From Actinoplanes sp. KI2 (GTDB taxonomy: Bacteria > Actinomycetota > Actinomycetes > Mycobacteriales > Micromonosporaceae), in contig NZ_JAOSZE010000005.1 in NCBI RefSeq assembly GCF_025630775.1, positions 124,001-188,000 on the forward strand: DNA of 64,000 nt. The letters are read 5' to 3'. The notes under the pieces were generated by a model. It did not search any database. It worked only from the letters and a program-made list of their open reading frames with translations, and was not told the origin of the DNA. The translations under genes and the position numbers were made by a program. Positions 10,161 through 19,402 of the stretch are shown here, in pieces. The number at the start of each line of letters is the position of its first letter. Within the stretch, counting starts at the first letter, position 1.

Positions 10161-10198
10161 GGGGGAATCGCACCCGCCAAGCGGCCGAATCGCGTGTC

Positions 10199-12895
10199 CT
10201 AGTGATCGGCGCCGTTCCAGTCGCGGCCGGAGCCCACCGAGACCTCCAGCGGCACCGACAGCGGGTGCGCGCCGCCCATCTCGCGGCGGACCAACTCTTC
10301 GAGCACCTCTCGTTCGCCCGGGGCCACGTCGAAGACCAGCTCGTCGTGCACCTGCAGCAGCATCCGCGAGCGCAGGCCGGACTCCCTGATGGCGGCGTCG
10401 ACCCGGAGCATCGCGACCTTGATGATGTCGGCCGCCGAGCCCTGGATCGGCGCGTTGAGGGCCATCCGCTCGGCCATCTCGCGGCGCTGACGGTTGTCGC
10501 TGGACAGGTCGGGCAGGTAGCGGCGCCGGCCGAGGATGGTGGCCGTGTAGCCGTCCTGCACCGCGCGCCGCACGACCGCCTGCAGGTATTCGCGGACGCC
10601 GCCGAACCGCTCGAAGTATTCCTCCATCAGCCCGCGGGCCTCGTCCACCCCGATGGTGAGCTGGTTGGACAACCCGTACGCGGAGAGGCCGTACGCCAGT
10701 CCGTAGTTCATTGCCTTGATCTTGCGACGCTGGTCGGGCACGACCTCCTCCACCGGGACGTGGAAGACCGACGAGGCGGTGGCGGCGTGGAAGTCGAACG
10801 CCGAGTTGAACGCCGCGATCAGCGCCTCGTCGCCGGAGAGGTGCGCCATGATACGCATCTCGATCTGGCTGTAGTCGGCGGTCATCAGCTGTTCGAAGCC
10901 CTCGCCGACGACGAACGCGCGACGGATCCGCCGGCCCTCCTCGGTGCGGATCGGGATGTTCTGCAGGTTCGGGTCGGTCGAGGAGAGCCGGCCGGTCGCG
11001 GCGACGGTCTGGTTGAACGTGGTGTGGATGCGCCCGTCGTCGGAGACCGACTTGAGCAGACCGTCGACAGTGGATTTGAGCTTGGCGACGTCGCGATGCC
11101 GTAGCAGGTGCGCCAGCAGCGGGTCCGCGGTCTGCGCGTACAGGCTCTGCAGGGCGTCGGCATCCGTTGTGTACCCGGACTTGATCTTCTTGGTCTTGGG
11201 CAGGCCGCGCTCGGTGAACAGGATCTCCTGCAGCTGCTTGGGCGAGCCGAGGTTGAACTCCCGGCCGACCACCTCGTGCGCGGCCTGCTGCGCCGCCTTG
11301 ACCTCGGCCGCGAAATGCGCCTCGAGCTCGGAAAGGTAGTGCGTGTCGGCGGCGATGCCCAGGTGCTCCATCTCGGCGAGCACGCGGGACAGCGGCTGCT
11401 CGACCTCGGTCAACAACAGCTGGGAAGCGCCGCCATCGCGGGACAGCTCCTCGGTCAGCACGTCGGCCAGGTCGAGGGTGGCGCGGGCCCGCAGCATCAG
11501 GCCCTCCTCCGCCGCGGAGTCGTGATCGTCGAGACCGGCCAGCAGGTCGAGCTGACCGCTCGGCGGCTCCTCGACGCGCAGCTCGCGCTTGAGGTAGCGC
11601 AGGGCGAGGTCGGTCAGGTCGTACGCCCGCTGGTCGGGTTTCGCCAGGTAGGCCGCGAGGGCGGTGTCGACGCGGACGCCCTCGAGGCGCCAGCCGTGCG
11701 CGCGCATGGCCAGCGACGCGGGCTTGGCGTCGTGCACCACCTTGGGCCGGTCGGGGTCGGCCAGCCACGCCGCGACCGCGGTCTCGTCGGCCTGGTCGAG
11801 CGCGGCCGGGTCGAACCACCCGGCCGGGCCGTCGCCGGTGGCGACCGCGATGCCGGTGAGGGTGCCCGTGCCGCGGCCGAAGGTGCCGGTGACGGCGACG
11901 CCGACCGGCGCCTCGGCGGCGTGCCGGGTGAGCCACGCGGCGACCTCGCCGGCGCGCAGTTTTTGCCCGGACAGGTCGAACCCGGCCTCGGCCTCGGGCT
12001 CGACCGCGTCGAGGTACGAATACAGCCGCTCCCGCAGGACCCGGAACTCGAGCGCGTCGAAGACCTGGTGGACCGCCTCGCGGTCCCACCCGTGCCATTT
12101 CGCGTCGGCCGGCGTCAGCGGCAGGTCGAGCTCGCGCTTGAGCGCGTTGACCTCGTAGTTGCGCAGCACCCCGGCCAGGTGGGCGCGCAGGTTGTCGCCG
12201 GCCTTGCCCTTGATCTTGTCGACGTTGGCGACGATGCCGTCGAGACCGCCGAACTCGGTGATCCACTTGGCGGCGGTCTTGTCGCCGACGCCGGGCACGC
12301 CGGGCAGGTTGTCGCTGGCCTCGCCGACGAGCGCCGCCTTCTCCCGGTAGCGGGACGGGGGCACGAAGTATTTCGCCTCGATGGCCTCGGGGGTCATCCG
12401 CCACACCTCGGAGACGCCGCGCACCGGGTAGAGGATCGTGGTGTGCTCGTCGGCCAGCTGGAACGCATCCCGGTCGCCGGTCGAGATGATCACTTCCATG
12501 CCGGCCTCACGGCCCTGGCGGGAGAGGGTGGCGATCACGTCGTCGGCCTCGAAGCCCTCCTTTTCCACCACCGGGATGCGCAGAGCGTCGAGGACCTCCT
12601 TGATCAGGCTGACCTGGCCCAGGAACGGCTTCGGCGTCTCGGAGCGGCCGGCCTTGTACTCCGGGTAGATCTCGGTGCGGAAGGAGATGCGGGAGACGTC
12701 GAACGCGACCACGATGTGCGTCGGCTTCTCGTCGCGCAACATGTTGATCAGCATTGAGGTGAAGCCGAACACCGCGTTCGTCGCCTGGCCGGTGGCGGTG
12801 CTGAAGTTTTCCACCGGCAACGCGAAGTAGGCCCGGTATGCCAGCGAGTGGCCGTCGAGCAGCAGCAAACGGGGGGTCAGGGCGTCGTCGCTCAC
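10199..12895 (-). CDS. polA: DNA polymerase I
   Basis: Pol I fills gaps in repair and removes Okazaki-fragment RNA. The 898-residue product has an N-terminal 5'-nuclease domain (LLLLDGHSLAYRAYFAL, FEADDVIATL, VIISTGDRDAFQL, GVPGVGDKTA). A middle 3'-5' exonuclease-like domain follows without an obvious full set of catalytic acidic residues, as in mycobacteria. The polymerase domain has motif A TADYSQIEMRIMAHLSGD, motif B RRKIKAMNYGLAYG and motif C LQVHDELVF. Length and order are normal. The start at 12895 gives the expected N-terminus. It lies 55 bases upstream of the ABC transporter's 3' end on the same strand. Confidence 0.98.
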   Translation of the reverse strand: MSDDALTPRLLLLDGHSLAYRAYFALPVENFSTATGQATNAVFGFTSMLINMLRDEKPTHIVVAFDVSRISFRTEIYPEYKAGRSETPKPFLGQVSLIKEVLDALRIPVVEKEGFEADDVIATLSRQGREAGMEVIISTGDRDAFQLADEHTTILYPVRGVSEVWRMTPEAIEAKYFVPPSRYREKAALVGEASDNLPGVPGVGDKTAAKWITEFGGLDGIVANVDKIKGKAGDNLRAHLAGVLRNYEVNALKRELDLPLTPADAKWHGWDREAVHQVFDALEFRVLRERLYSYLDAVEPEAEAGFDLSGQKLRAGEVAAWLTRHAAEAPVGVAVTGTFGRGTGTLTGIAVATGDGPAGWFDPAALDQADETAVAAWLADPDRPKVVHDAKPASLAMRAHGWRLEGVRVDTALAAYLAKPDQRAYDLTDLALRYLKRELRVEEPPSGQLDLLAGLDDHDSAAEEGLMLRARATLDLADVLTEELSRDGGASQLLLTEVEQPLSRVLAEMEHLGIAADTHYLSELEAHFAAEVKAAQQAAHEVVGREFNLGSPKQLQEILFTERGLPKTKKIKSGYTTDADALQSLYAQTADPLLAHLLRHRDVAKLKSTVDGLLKSVSDDGRIHTTFNQTVAATGRLSSTDPNLQNIPIRTEEGRRIRRAFVVGEGFEQLMTADYSQIEMRIMAHLSGDEALIAAFNSAFDFHAATASSVFHVPVEEVVPDQRRKIKAMNYGLAYGLSAYGLSNQLTIGVDEARGLMEEYFERFGGVREYLQAVVRRAVQDGYTATILGRRRYLPDLSSDNRQRREMAERMALNAPIQGSAADIIKVAMLRVDAAIRESGLRSRMLLQVHDELVFDVAPGEREVLEELVRREMGGAHPLSVPLEVSVGSGRDWNGADH

Positions 12896-12950
12896 GTCCA
12901 GGAACTCTAGCCCTGGGGTACGACAGAAACTCCGACCGCCCCGGTCGCCT

Positions 12951-13712
12951 TTACAACACCTTGCTGAGGAACGCCTTGGTCCGGTCCTGCTTCGGATTCG
13001 CGATGACCTCGGCCGGCGGCCCCTGCTCGACCACGACGCCGCCGTCCATGAACACGACGGTGTCGCCGACCTCCCGGGCGAAGCCGATCTCGTGGGTCAC
13101 CACCAGCATGGTCATCCCGTCCCGGGCCAAGTCCTTCATCACGTCGAGGACCTCGCCGACCAGTTCCGGGTCGAGCGCGCTGGTCGGCTCGTCGAACAGC
13201 ATCAGCTTGGGCCGCATCGCCAGCGCGCGGGCGATCGCCACCCGCTGCTGCTGTCCACCGGAGAGCTGGCCGGGGTAGTTGTCCTTCTTCGCACCGAGCC
13301 CGACCCGCTCGAGGAGGCCGGCCGCGCGGTCGCGTACGGCAGCCTTGTCCTCCTTCTTCACCCGGCACGGCGCCTCCATGACGTTCTGCAGGACGGTCAT
13401 GTGCGGGAAGAGGTTGAACCGCTGGAACACCATGCCGATCTGCTGGCGCTGGCGGGAGACGTCGCTGTCCTTCATCTCGTGCAGCTTGCCGCCGCGCTCG
13501 TGGTAGCCGACCAGGTCGCCGTCCACGAAGATCTTGCCGGCGTTGATCTTCTCGAGGTGGTTGACGCAGCGCAGGAACGTCGATTTGCCGGAGCCGGACG
13601 GGCCGAGCACGCAGCACACCTCGCCCGACTTGACGACCAGGTCGATGCCCTTGAGCACCTCCAGCGAGCCGAACGACTTGTGCACGTTGTCGGCCCTGAC
13701 CATCTCGGTCAT
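12951..13712 (-). CDS. Polar amino acid ABC transporter, ATP-binding protein
   Basis: The 253-residue ATPase of the GlnQ/GluA type has Walker A GPSGSGKS (about 38-45), the Q-loop [14 protein letters not shown], the signature LSGGQQQR, Walker [15 protein letters not shown] and the H-loop TH. It powers uptake through the adjoining permease. The stop codon of the permease overlaps its start as ATGA, which supports the start at 13712. An ATG three codons in (13703) is possible. A frame that stays open upstream reaches into the permease and is not real. Substrate is inferred from family: glutamine, glutamate or another polar amino acid. Confidence 0.93.
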   Translation of the reverse strand: MTEMVRADNVHKSFGSLEVLKGIDLVVKSGEVCCVLGPSGSGKSTFLRCVNHLEKINAGKIFVDGDLVGYHERGGKLHEMKDSDVSRQRQQIGMVFQRFNLFPHMTVLQNVMEAPCRVKKEDKAAVRDRAAGLLERVGLGAKKDNYPGQLSGGQQQRVAIARALAMRPKLMLFDEPTSALDPELVGEVLDVMKDLARDGMTMLVVTHEIGFAREVGDTVVFMDGGVVVEQGPPAEVIANPKQDRTKAFLSKVL

Positions 13713-14716
13713 GTGGACCCCCCTCCGTCGGCGGCGATCCGGCCGCTCTGCTCGGCCTCGATGTCGCGCAGCTTCTGCCGGGCGCGACCGGTAGCGCCGT
13801 AGCCCTTGCCGAAATGCCGCTCCAGGAAATACTGACCGATCATCAGGATCGTGCACAGGATCAGGTACCAGATCACGGCGGCGACCAGCACCGGGAACAC
13901 CACGAACGTCCGGGCCGCCACCGCGTTGAGCTGGAAATACAGCTCGAACGTGACCGGCACGTAGGCCACCAGCGAGGTGTCCTTGACCATCGCGATGACC
14001 TCGTTGCCGGTCGGCGGCACGATCACCCGCATCGCCTGCGGCAGCACCACCCGGCGCAGCACCTGCGCCCGGGACAGGCCCAGCGCGGTGGCCGCCTCGG
14101 CCTGACCGGAGTCGACCGACTGGATGCCGGCCCGGACGATCTCGGCCATGTACGCGGCCTCGGACAGGCCCAGCGCGAGCATGCCGGCCACGAACCCGGC
14201 CAGCAGGTCGCTCGCCTTCACGCTGAAGAACTGCGCGTTCAGGTCGTCGATGCCGAACAGCTTGCCGATCTGATGGTCGAACGGCAGGCCGAACCCGATC
14301 CGGGTCCACAGGATGTTCAGGTTGCCGAACAGCACGGCGAGCACGAGCCGTGGCACCGCCCGGAAGAACCAGGTGTAGACGAACGCGACCGACTTCAGGA
14401 CCGGGTTGTCCGACAACCGCATGATCGCGATGAAGACGCCCAGGACGATGCCGATCAGCATCGACGTGATGGTCAGCAGGATCGTGCCGCGCAGGCCCTC
14501 GAGCACCGGTTCGGTGAACATCACGCCGCGCTTGCCCGGCGCGTACGAGACGAAGATGAACTTCCAGTTGAACTGGTGGTTCGTCAGCAGCACGTGCACG
14601 AACATCGCGGTCAGCACGCTCATCACCGCGATGAGAACCCAGCGGCCGGGGTGCCGCACGGGCACGGCCTTGATCGGTTCAGGCCGTGCCCGCTCGGTGG
14701 TTGTCTGGTCGGTCAT
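13709..14716 (-). CDS. Polar amino acid ABC transporter, permease
   Basis: The 335-residue HisM/GlnP-type permease begins with a 25-residue basic cytoplasmic tail. It has about six membrane segments, the first near 28-45, and the EAA loop [21 protein letters not shown] near residue 225 that docks the ATPase. Between the second and third helices it has an insertion of about 50 residues ([20 protein letters not shown]...), seen in permeases that act without a second permease subunit. No partner permease gene is present here. It lies seven bases downstream of the binding-protein gene and overlaps the ATPase start by four bases. Confidence 0.92.
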   Translation of the reverse strand: MTDQTTTERARPEPIKAVPVRHPGRWVLIAVMSVLTAMFVHVLLTNHQFNWKFIFVSYAPGKRGVMFTEPVLEGLRGTILLTITSMLIGIVLGVFIAIMRLSDNPVLKSVAFVYTWFFRAVPRLVLAVLFGNLNILWTRIGFGLPFDHQIGKLFGIDDLNAQFFSVKASDLLAGFVAGMLALGLSEAAYMAEIVRAGIQSVDSGQAEAATALGLSRAQVLRRVVLPQAMRVIVPPTGNEVIAMVKDTSLVAYVPVTFELYFQLNAVAARTFVVFPVLVAAVIWYLILCTILMIGQYFLERHFGKGYGATGRARQKLRDIEAEQSGRIAADGGGST

Positions 14717-14723
14717 CGACGGA

Positions 14724-15632
14724 TCAGACGGTCGGGTTCACCGCGGGGTCGGTGATCCCGCCCGCGTCGACGCCCCATTTCGCCAGGATCGTCTTGTAGG
14801 TGCCGTCGGCGATCAGCGCCTTCAACGCGCCCTGGACCGCCACCGCCATCGTGTCGGCCTGGTCCTTGGGCAGCACGTAGCCGTACGGCGCCGAGTCGTA
14901 GATGGAGCCGAGCAGGGCCAGCTGGCCGTTGGTCTGCTTCACCGCGTACGCGCAGACCGGCGAGTCGGCGAGCATCGCGTCGTCCTTGCCGGTCACCACG
15001 GCGTTGGTGGCGTCCGACTGGGCCTGGTACTGGTCGACGGTGATCTTCGCCTTGCCGCCGTCGGTGCACTTCTTCGACCGGGCCGCGATGTCGTCGGCCT
15101 GGACCGTCGAGGTCTGCACGGCGATCTTCTTGCCGCAGGCGTTGTCCGGGTCGATCGTGGCGCCGGCCTTGGCCGCCCACTGGGTGCCGGCGCTGAAGTA
15201 GCTCACCATCGTGACCTCCTTCAGCCGATCCTTGTTGATCGTGAAGGAGGAGACGCCGGCGCCGTACTTCTTGCTGTTCACGCCCGGGATGATGCTGTCG
15301 AACTTCGCCGACTGCCACTCCGCCGTCAGGCCCAGCTTCTGGGCGACGGCGTTGAACAGGTCCACGTCGAAGCCGATGACGGTCTTGCCGTCGGCGTCCA
15401 GGAACTCACTGGGCGCGTACGTCGAGTCGGTGCCGATGACGAGCTTGCCGGCCGCCTTGATGTCGGCCGGGACCTTCTCGGCCAGGCTCGTGTCGGCCGA
15501 GGCGCTGGTCGTCGGCGTCGTGCCGCTGCCGGTGCTGCCGGACTCCGAACCGCAGGCGGCCACGGAGGTCGTCAGCGCCACCGCGACGGCCAGCCCGAGG
15601 ATCGCCCGACGGCCTGAGGGGGTGCGGAACAT
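14724..15632 (-). CDS. Polar amino acid ABC transporter, substrate-binding lipoprotein
   Basis: This 302-residue extracellular binding protein starts with a lipoprotein signal (basic n-region, hydrophobic core LGLAVAVALTTSVAAC) with a lipobox cysteine at residue 27. A Ser/Thr/Gly linker follows, then a type II periplasmic-binding fold with VIGTDSTYAPSEFLDADGKT and GFDVDLFNAVAQKLGL. It should capture a polar amino acid at the membrane surface for the downstream permease and ATPase. GAGGAG lies about six bases before the ATG at 15632. It is the first gene of a three-gene operon, immediately downstream of livF on the same strand with a 31-base gap. Confidence 0.92.
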   Translation of the reverse strand: MFRTPSGRRAILGLAVAVALTTSVAACGSESGSTGSGTTPTTSASADTSLAEKVPADIKAAGKLVIGTDSTYAPSEFLDADGKTVIGFDVDLFNAVAQKLGLTAEWQSAKFDSIIPGVNSKKYGAGVSSFTINKDRLKEVTMVSYFSAGTQWAAKAGATIDPDNACGKKIAVQTSTVQADDIAARSKKCTDGGKAKITVDQYQAQSDATNAVVTGKDDAMLADSPVCAYAVKQTNGQLALLGSIYDSAPYGYVLPKDQADTMAVAVQGALKALIADGTYKTILAKWGVDAGGITDPAVNPTV

Positions 15633-15663
15633 AAAAAACTCCTCTGTTGCAAGAAATATCGGG

Positions 15664-16374
15664 TTAAGCGACGCCCAGGTAAGCGTCCTTGACCGCCGGG
15701 TCGTGCAAGAGCTCGGCCCCGGTGCCTTCCTTCACGATCCGTCCAGTTTCCAGAACGTACGCCCGGTGTGCGCGGGAAAGCGCCTGCTGAGCGTTCTGCT
15801 CGACCAGCAGGATCGTCGTGCCCTGCTGGTTGATCTCCACGACGATGTCGAAGATCTGCTGGATCAGCATCGGTGCCAGACCCATCGACGGCTCGTCCAG
15901 CAGCAGCAGCTTCGGCCGGCTCATCAGGGCCCGGCCCACCGCGAGCATCTGCTGCTCGCCGCCCGACAGCGTGCCCCCGGACTGCTTCTCCCGCTCCTTC
16001 AACCGCGGGAACAGGCCGAACACCCGCTCCATGTCCTCGTCGATCTCGGCGCGGACCCGGCGCGTGTAGGCGCCCATCTCGAGGTTTTCCCGCACCGTCA
16101 TGCCGGGGAAGATGCCCCGTCCCTCCGGCGACTGCGACACCCCGCGGACCACGCGCAGGTCGGCGCGCATCTTCGTGATGTCCTGGCCGTCGAACTTGAT
16201 CGTGCCCTGCGACACCGGCCGCAGGCCCGAGATGGCCCGCATGGTGGTCGACTTCCCGGCGCCGTTGGCGCCGATCAGGGCGACGATCTCGCCCTCGCCG
16301 ACGGTCAGGTTGATCCCGTGCAGGGCCTGGATCCGGCCGTACGCGAGGGAGATGTTGTCCAGCTCAAGCAGCAT
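15664..16374 (-). CDS. livF: Branched-chain amino acid ABC transporter, ATP-binding protein LivF
   Basis: The 236-residue LivF-type ATPase has Walker A GANGAGKS (about 35-42), the LivF-typical SQSPEGRGIFPGMTVRENL, signature LSGGEQQM, Walker B LLLLDEPSMGLAP and the H-region ILLVEQNA. It is one of two ATPases of the Liv/HAAT importer. Its start overlaps the end of livG by 11 bases. It is the last gene of the livJ-H-M-G-F cluster. The family transports Leu, Ile and Val, but some members import other hydrophobic amino acids or urea. No urease genes are nearby, so I favour amino acids. Confidence 0.93.
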   Translation of the reverse strand: MLLELDNISLAYGRIQALHGINLTVGEGEIVALIGANGAGKSTTMRAISGLRPVSQGTIKFDGQDITKMRADLRVVRGVSQSPEGRGIFPGMTVRENLEMGAYTRRVRAEIDEDMERVFGLFPRLKEREKQSGGTLSGGEQQMLAVGRALMSRPKLLLLDEPSMGLAPMLIQQIFDIVVEINQQGTTILLVEQNAQQALSRAHRAYVLETGRIVKEGTGAELLHDPAVKDAYLGVA

Positions 16375-17251
16375 CGGTGGGCACCCCCAGATACGCGGCG
16401 ACGACCGCCGGGTTGTCCCGCACCTCGGCCGGAGTCCCCTCGGCGATCTTCTTGCCGAACTCCAGCACCACGATCCGGTCGGTCACGCCCATCACCAGGC
16501 GCATGTCGTGCTCGATCAGCAGCACCGTCACGCCGAGATCCCGGATCCGGCGGATCAGCTGCAGCAACTCCACCTTCTCGGCCGGGTTGAAGCCGGCCGC
16601 CGGCTCGTCCAGGCAGAGCAGGGTCGGGTTCGTCGCCAGGGCCCGCGCGATCTCCAGCCGGCGCTGCTCGCCGTACGAGAGATTGCGGCTGACGTCCCCG
16701 GCCCGGTGCGCGATGCCGACGAAGCGCAGCAGCTCGAGCGAGCGTTCCCGGCCGGAGCGCTCCTCCTGCCAGTGCCGTGGCAGCCGGAACAACGCGCTGA
16801 TCACGCTCGTCTTGTGGTGCGCGTCCGCGCCCACCATGACGTTCTCCAGCGCGGTCATCTCCGGGAACAGCCGCACGTTCTGGAAGGTACGGGCGATGCC
16901 ACCGCGGGTGATCTCGTGCTTCTTCTTGCCGACGATCGACTCGCCGTTGAACCGGATCCCGCCGCTGGTCGGCCGGTACACCCCGGTCATCGCGTTGAAG
17001 CAGGTCGTCTTCCCGGCGCCGTTCGGCCCGATCAGGCCGAAGATCTCGCCCTTGCGCAGCGAGAAGCTGACGTCGTTCAGCGCGACCACACCGCCGAACC
17101 GCAGCGTCACGTGATCGACCTCGAGAAGAACATCCGGATCGTGTACGCCGGAATCCTCGCCACCGGTGCCGCCCGTCGGAGCGGGCTCGTCGATCGGGCG
17201 AGCGTTGAGACGGTCGAGCTCCTCGGGAGTCTCCATATGCGGCTCACTCAC
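16364..17251 (-). CDS. livG: Branched-chain amino acid ABC transporter, ATP-binding protein LivG
   Basis: The 295-residue LivG-type ATPase carries an N-terminal extension of about 40 residues rich in acidic residues, Pro and Gly. The ATPase core has GPNGAGKT, the LivG insert GESIVGKKKHEITRGGIARTF, signature LSYGEQRR (a family-typical LSYG variant), Walker B LLCLDEPAAGFNP and VLLIEHD. The GTG at 17251 overlaps the livM stop as GTGA, and GGAGG lies ten bases upstream. An internal ATG at 17236 is the alternative. An open frame extends further upstream into livM and is discounted. Confidence 0.93.
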   Translation of the reverse strand: MSEPHMETPEELDRLNARPIDEPAPTGGTGGEDSGVHDPDVLLEVDHVTLRFGGVVALNDVSFSLRKGEIFGLIGPNGAGKTTCFNAMTGVYRPTSGGIRFNGESIVGKKKHEITRGGIARTFQNVRLFPEMTALENVMVGADAHHKTSVISALFRLPRHWQEERSGRERSLELLRFVGIAHRAGDVSRNLSYGEQRRLEIARALATNPTLLCLDEPAAGFNPAEKVELLQLIRRIRDLGVTVLLIEHDMRLVMGVTDRIVVLEFGKKIAEGTPAEVRDNPAVVAAYLGVPTDAA

Positions 17252-18378
17252 TGCGGAGCCACCTCCTTCTCCCGGTCCTTGAGCTCCATGGCCCGGCGCC
17301 GGCTCGGGATGAGTCCCTGCGGCCGCAGAATCATGATGACGATGATGATGACGCCGAACATCGCGAACCGGTACTCGTAGAGGTCCGTGCCGCCCAGCGA
17401 GATGCCCCGCAGCCGGTCCGGGATGTACGAGATCAGCGCGCCACCCAGGATCGCGCCTGCCATGTTGCCGGAACCGCCCATGACCACGCCGGCCAGCACC
17501 AGGATCGAGAACTGCAGGATGAACGTCGACGAGTTGATGAAGCCCTGCTCGCCGGCGAACAGCACGCCGCCCAGGCCACCGATGAACGCGCCGACCGAGA
17601 ACGCCCACAGCTTGAACTTGGTGGTCCGCACGCCCATGATCTCGGCGGCCTCCTCGTCCTCCCGGATCGCCAGCCACGACCGGCCCACCCGGCTGCGGTC
17701 GAGGTTTCGCACCCCGAAGACCACCGCGATGATGACCACCAGACCCAGCCAGAAGTACGGCGTCGCGTCGGTCACGCCGAAGATCGGCCTACCGCCCGAC
17801 GAGCCCGGCGGGTGCGGCAGCTCGGTGAAGCCCCGGTCGCCGCGGAACGTCTGCGTGTTCGTCGCGACGATCCGGATGATCTCAGCGAAGCCCAGCGTCA
17901 CGATCGCCAGATAGTCGCCGCGCAGCCGCAGCGTCGGCCAGCCCAGGATCAGGCCCGCCAGCATCGTCGCCGCCAGCGCCACCGGCGCCGCGGCCAGCCA
18001 CGCCCACCCGGTGTGCGAGTACAGCACGCTGTCCTTCGAGGTCAGCAACGCCGTCCCGTACGCGCCGATGGCGAAGAAGCCGACATACCCCAGGTCCAGC
18101 AGGCCGGCGTAGCCGACCACCACGTTCAGGCCCAGCGCCAGCAGCACGTAGTAGGACATGTTGAACAGCGACGACGGCCAGTCAATGCCCGTGGTGACGA
18201 TCTGCGGGCCGATCACCGGGATGTCCCCGGCGTACGGCAGCAGGAACGCCAACGCCGTGAACGCCAGGATCACGATCCAGCGCACCCACACCGGCAGCCG
18301 GCCGAACCAGCCCCGCACCCCACCGTTCGCCCGGAAGCTCGCCTTCTCCTTCTCCGGGGCCACCGCAGTGTCGCTCAT
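17248..18378 (-). CDS. livM: Branched-chain amino acid ABC transporter, permease LivM
   Basis: The 376-residue LivM permease has a 30-residue cytoplasmic start and then about nine to ten hydrophobic segments. Conserved blocks include LGLNVVVGYAGLLDLGYVGFF, TLRLRGDYLAIVTLGFAEI and VGRSWLAIREDEEAAEIMGV, the last being the cytoplasmic loop that couples to the ATPases. It ends in a basic tail. It overlaps livH upstream (ATGA) and livG downstream (GTGA), so the four genes are probably translationally coupled. Confidence 0.94.
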   Translation of the reverse strand: MSDTAVAPEKEKASFRANGGVRGWFGRLPVWVRWIVILAFTALAFLLPYAGDIPVIGPQIVTTGIDWPSSLFNMSYYVLLALGLNVVVGYAGLLDLGYVGFFAIGAYGTALLTSKDSVLYSHTGWAWLAAAPVALAATMLAGLILGWPTLRLRGDYLAIVTLGFAEIIRIVATNTQTFRGDRGFTELPHPPGSSGGRPIFGVTDATPYFWLGLVVIIAVVFGVRNLDRSRVGRSWLAIREDEEAAEIMGVRTTKFKLWAFSVGAFIGGLGGVLFAGEQGFINSSTFILQFSILVLAGVVMGGSGNMAGAILGGALISYIPDRLRGISLGGTDLYEYRFAMFGVIIIVIMILRPQGLIPSRRRAMELKDREKEVAPQ

Positions 18379-19325
18379 GCTCGCGCCCTTCCGAGAGACT
18401 CACCCAACAGACCCGTCGGACGGAACATCAGGATCAGCACCAGCAGCACGAACGCCGCGCCGTGCAGCCAGCTCGAGCCGAACAGGCCGGCCGCGTAGTT
18501 CTGCAGCACACCCAGCAGCAGGCCGCCCAGCAGTGCGCCGCGCAGGTTGCCGATACCGCCCAGCACCGCCGCGGTGAACGCGTCGATGCCGAGCAGGAAG
18601 CCCGCGTCGTACTTGGTCACGCCGATCTTCAGGTCGTACATCACCGCCGCGATGCCCGCCATCAGGCCGCCCAGCAGGAAGACCAGCGAGATCACCCGCG
18701 ACTTGTTCACACCCATCAGGGCCGCGCTGTCCGGGTTCTGCGCCACCGCGCGAATGCCCCGGCCCAAACGCGAACCGTTGATGAAACGATCCAGGACGAA
18801 CATCATCACCAGCGCCAGCACCACGATCAGGATCTGCAGGTTCGTGATGTGCGTGTGGCCGATCGTGATGACCGTCCGCGCCTCGATGATCGGCGGAACA
18901 CCCCGCTGGACCCGGTGCGTCGCCACACCCACGGTCTCCGAGATGGCCAGCGACGCGCCGATGGCGGTGATCAGGAACGCCAAGGGCGGCGCGTTACGGC
19001 GCCGCAGCGGCCGGTATGCCACCAGCTCCACCAGCAGCGCCAACAAGCCCGAGGCGATGATCGCCACGACCAGGCCCAGCGCCATGTAGCCAAGCATCGC
19101 GCCAAAACTCGGAGGGGCTGAGTTCTGGTCGAGACCGAACCATCCCCAAGCGATCAGACACGCGTACGTGCCGATCAGAAAGACCTCGGAGTGGGCAAAG
19201 TTGATGAGCCGCAAAACACCGTAGACCAGGGTGTATCCCAGGGCGAACAACGCGATGATCGCGCCCTGCGCCAGACCGGCGACGGTGAGCGGCCCGAAAT
19301 TGTCAATCAGACCGGAGAAGTTCAC
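18375..19325 (-). CDS. livH: Branched-chain amino acid ABC transporter, permease LivH
   Basis: The 316-residue LivH permease has about eight hydrophobic segments, with LAQGAIIALFALGYTLVYGV near the start, LINFAHSEVF, the cytoplasmic loop RLGRGIRAVAQNPDSAALMGV and FTAAVLGGIGNLRGALLGG near the end. I choose the GTG at 19325, preceded by GGAG at about seven bases. A frame open to 19376 adds residues unlike the family. It follows livJ by 77 bases and overlaps livM by four. Confidence 0.93.
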   Translation of the reverse strand: MNFSGLIDNFGPLTVAGLAQGAIIALFALGYTLVYGVLRLINFAHSEVFLIGTYACLIAWGWFGLDQNSAPPSFGAMLGYMALGLVVAIIASGLLALLVELVAYRPLRRRNAPPLAFLITAIGASLAISETVGVATHRVQRGVPPIIEARTVITIGHTHITNLQILIVVLALVMMFVLDRFINGSRLGRGIRAVAQNPDSAALMGVNKSRVISLVFLLGGLMAGIAAVMYDLKIGVTKYDAGFLLGIDAFTAAVLGGIGNLRGALLGGLLLGVLQNYAAGLFGSSWLHGAAFVLLVLILMFRPTGLLGESLGRARA

Positions 19326-19402
19326 GGGGGGCTCCAAACAACGAGGTCGGTGCGGCCGGAGATCATCCGGCCACACCGGCCCTACGAAGAGTTACGACGC
19401 GT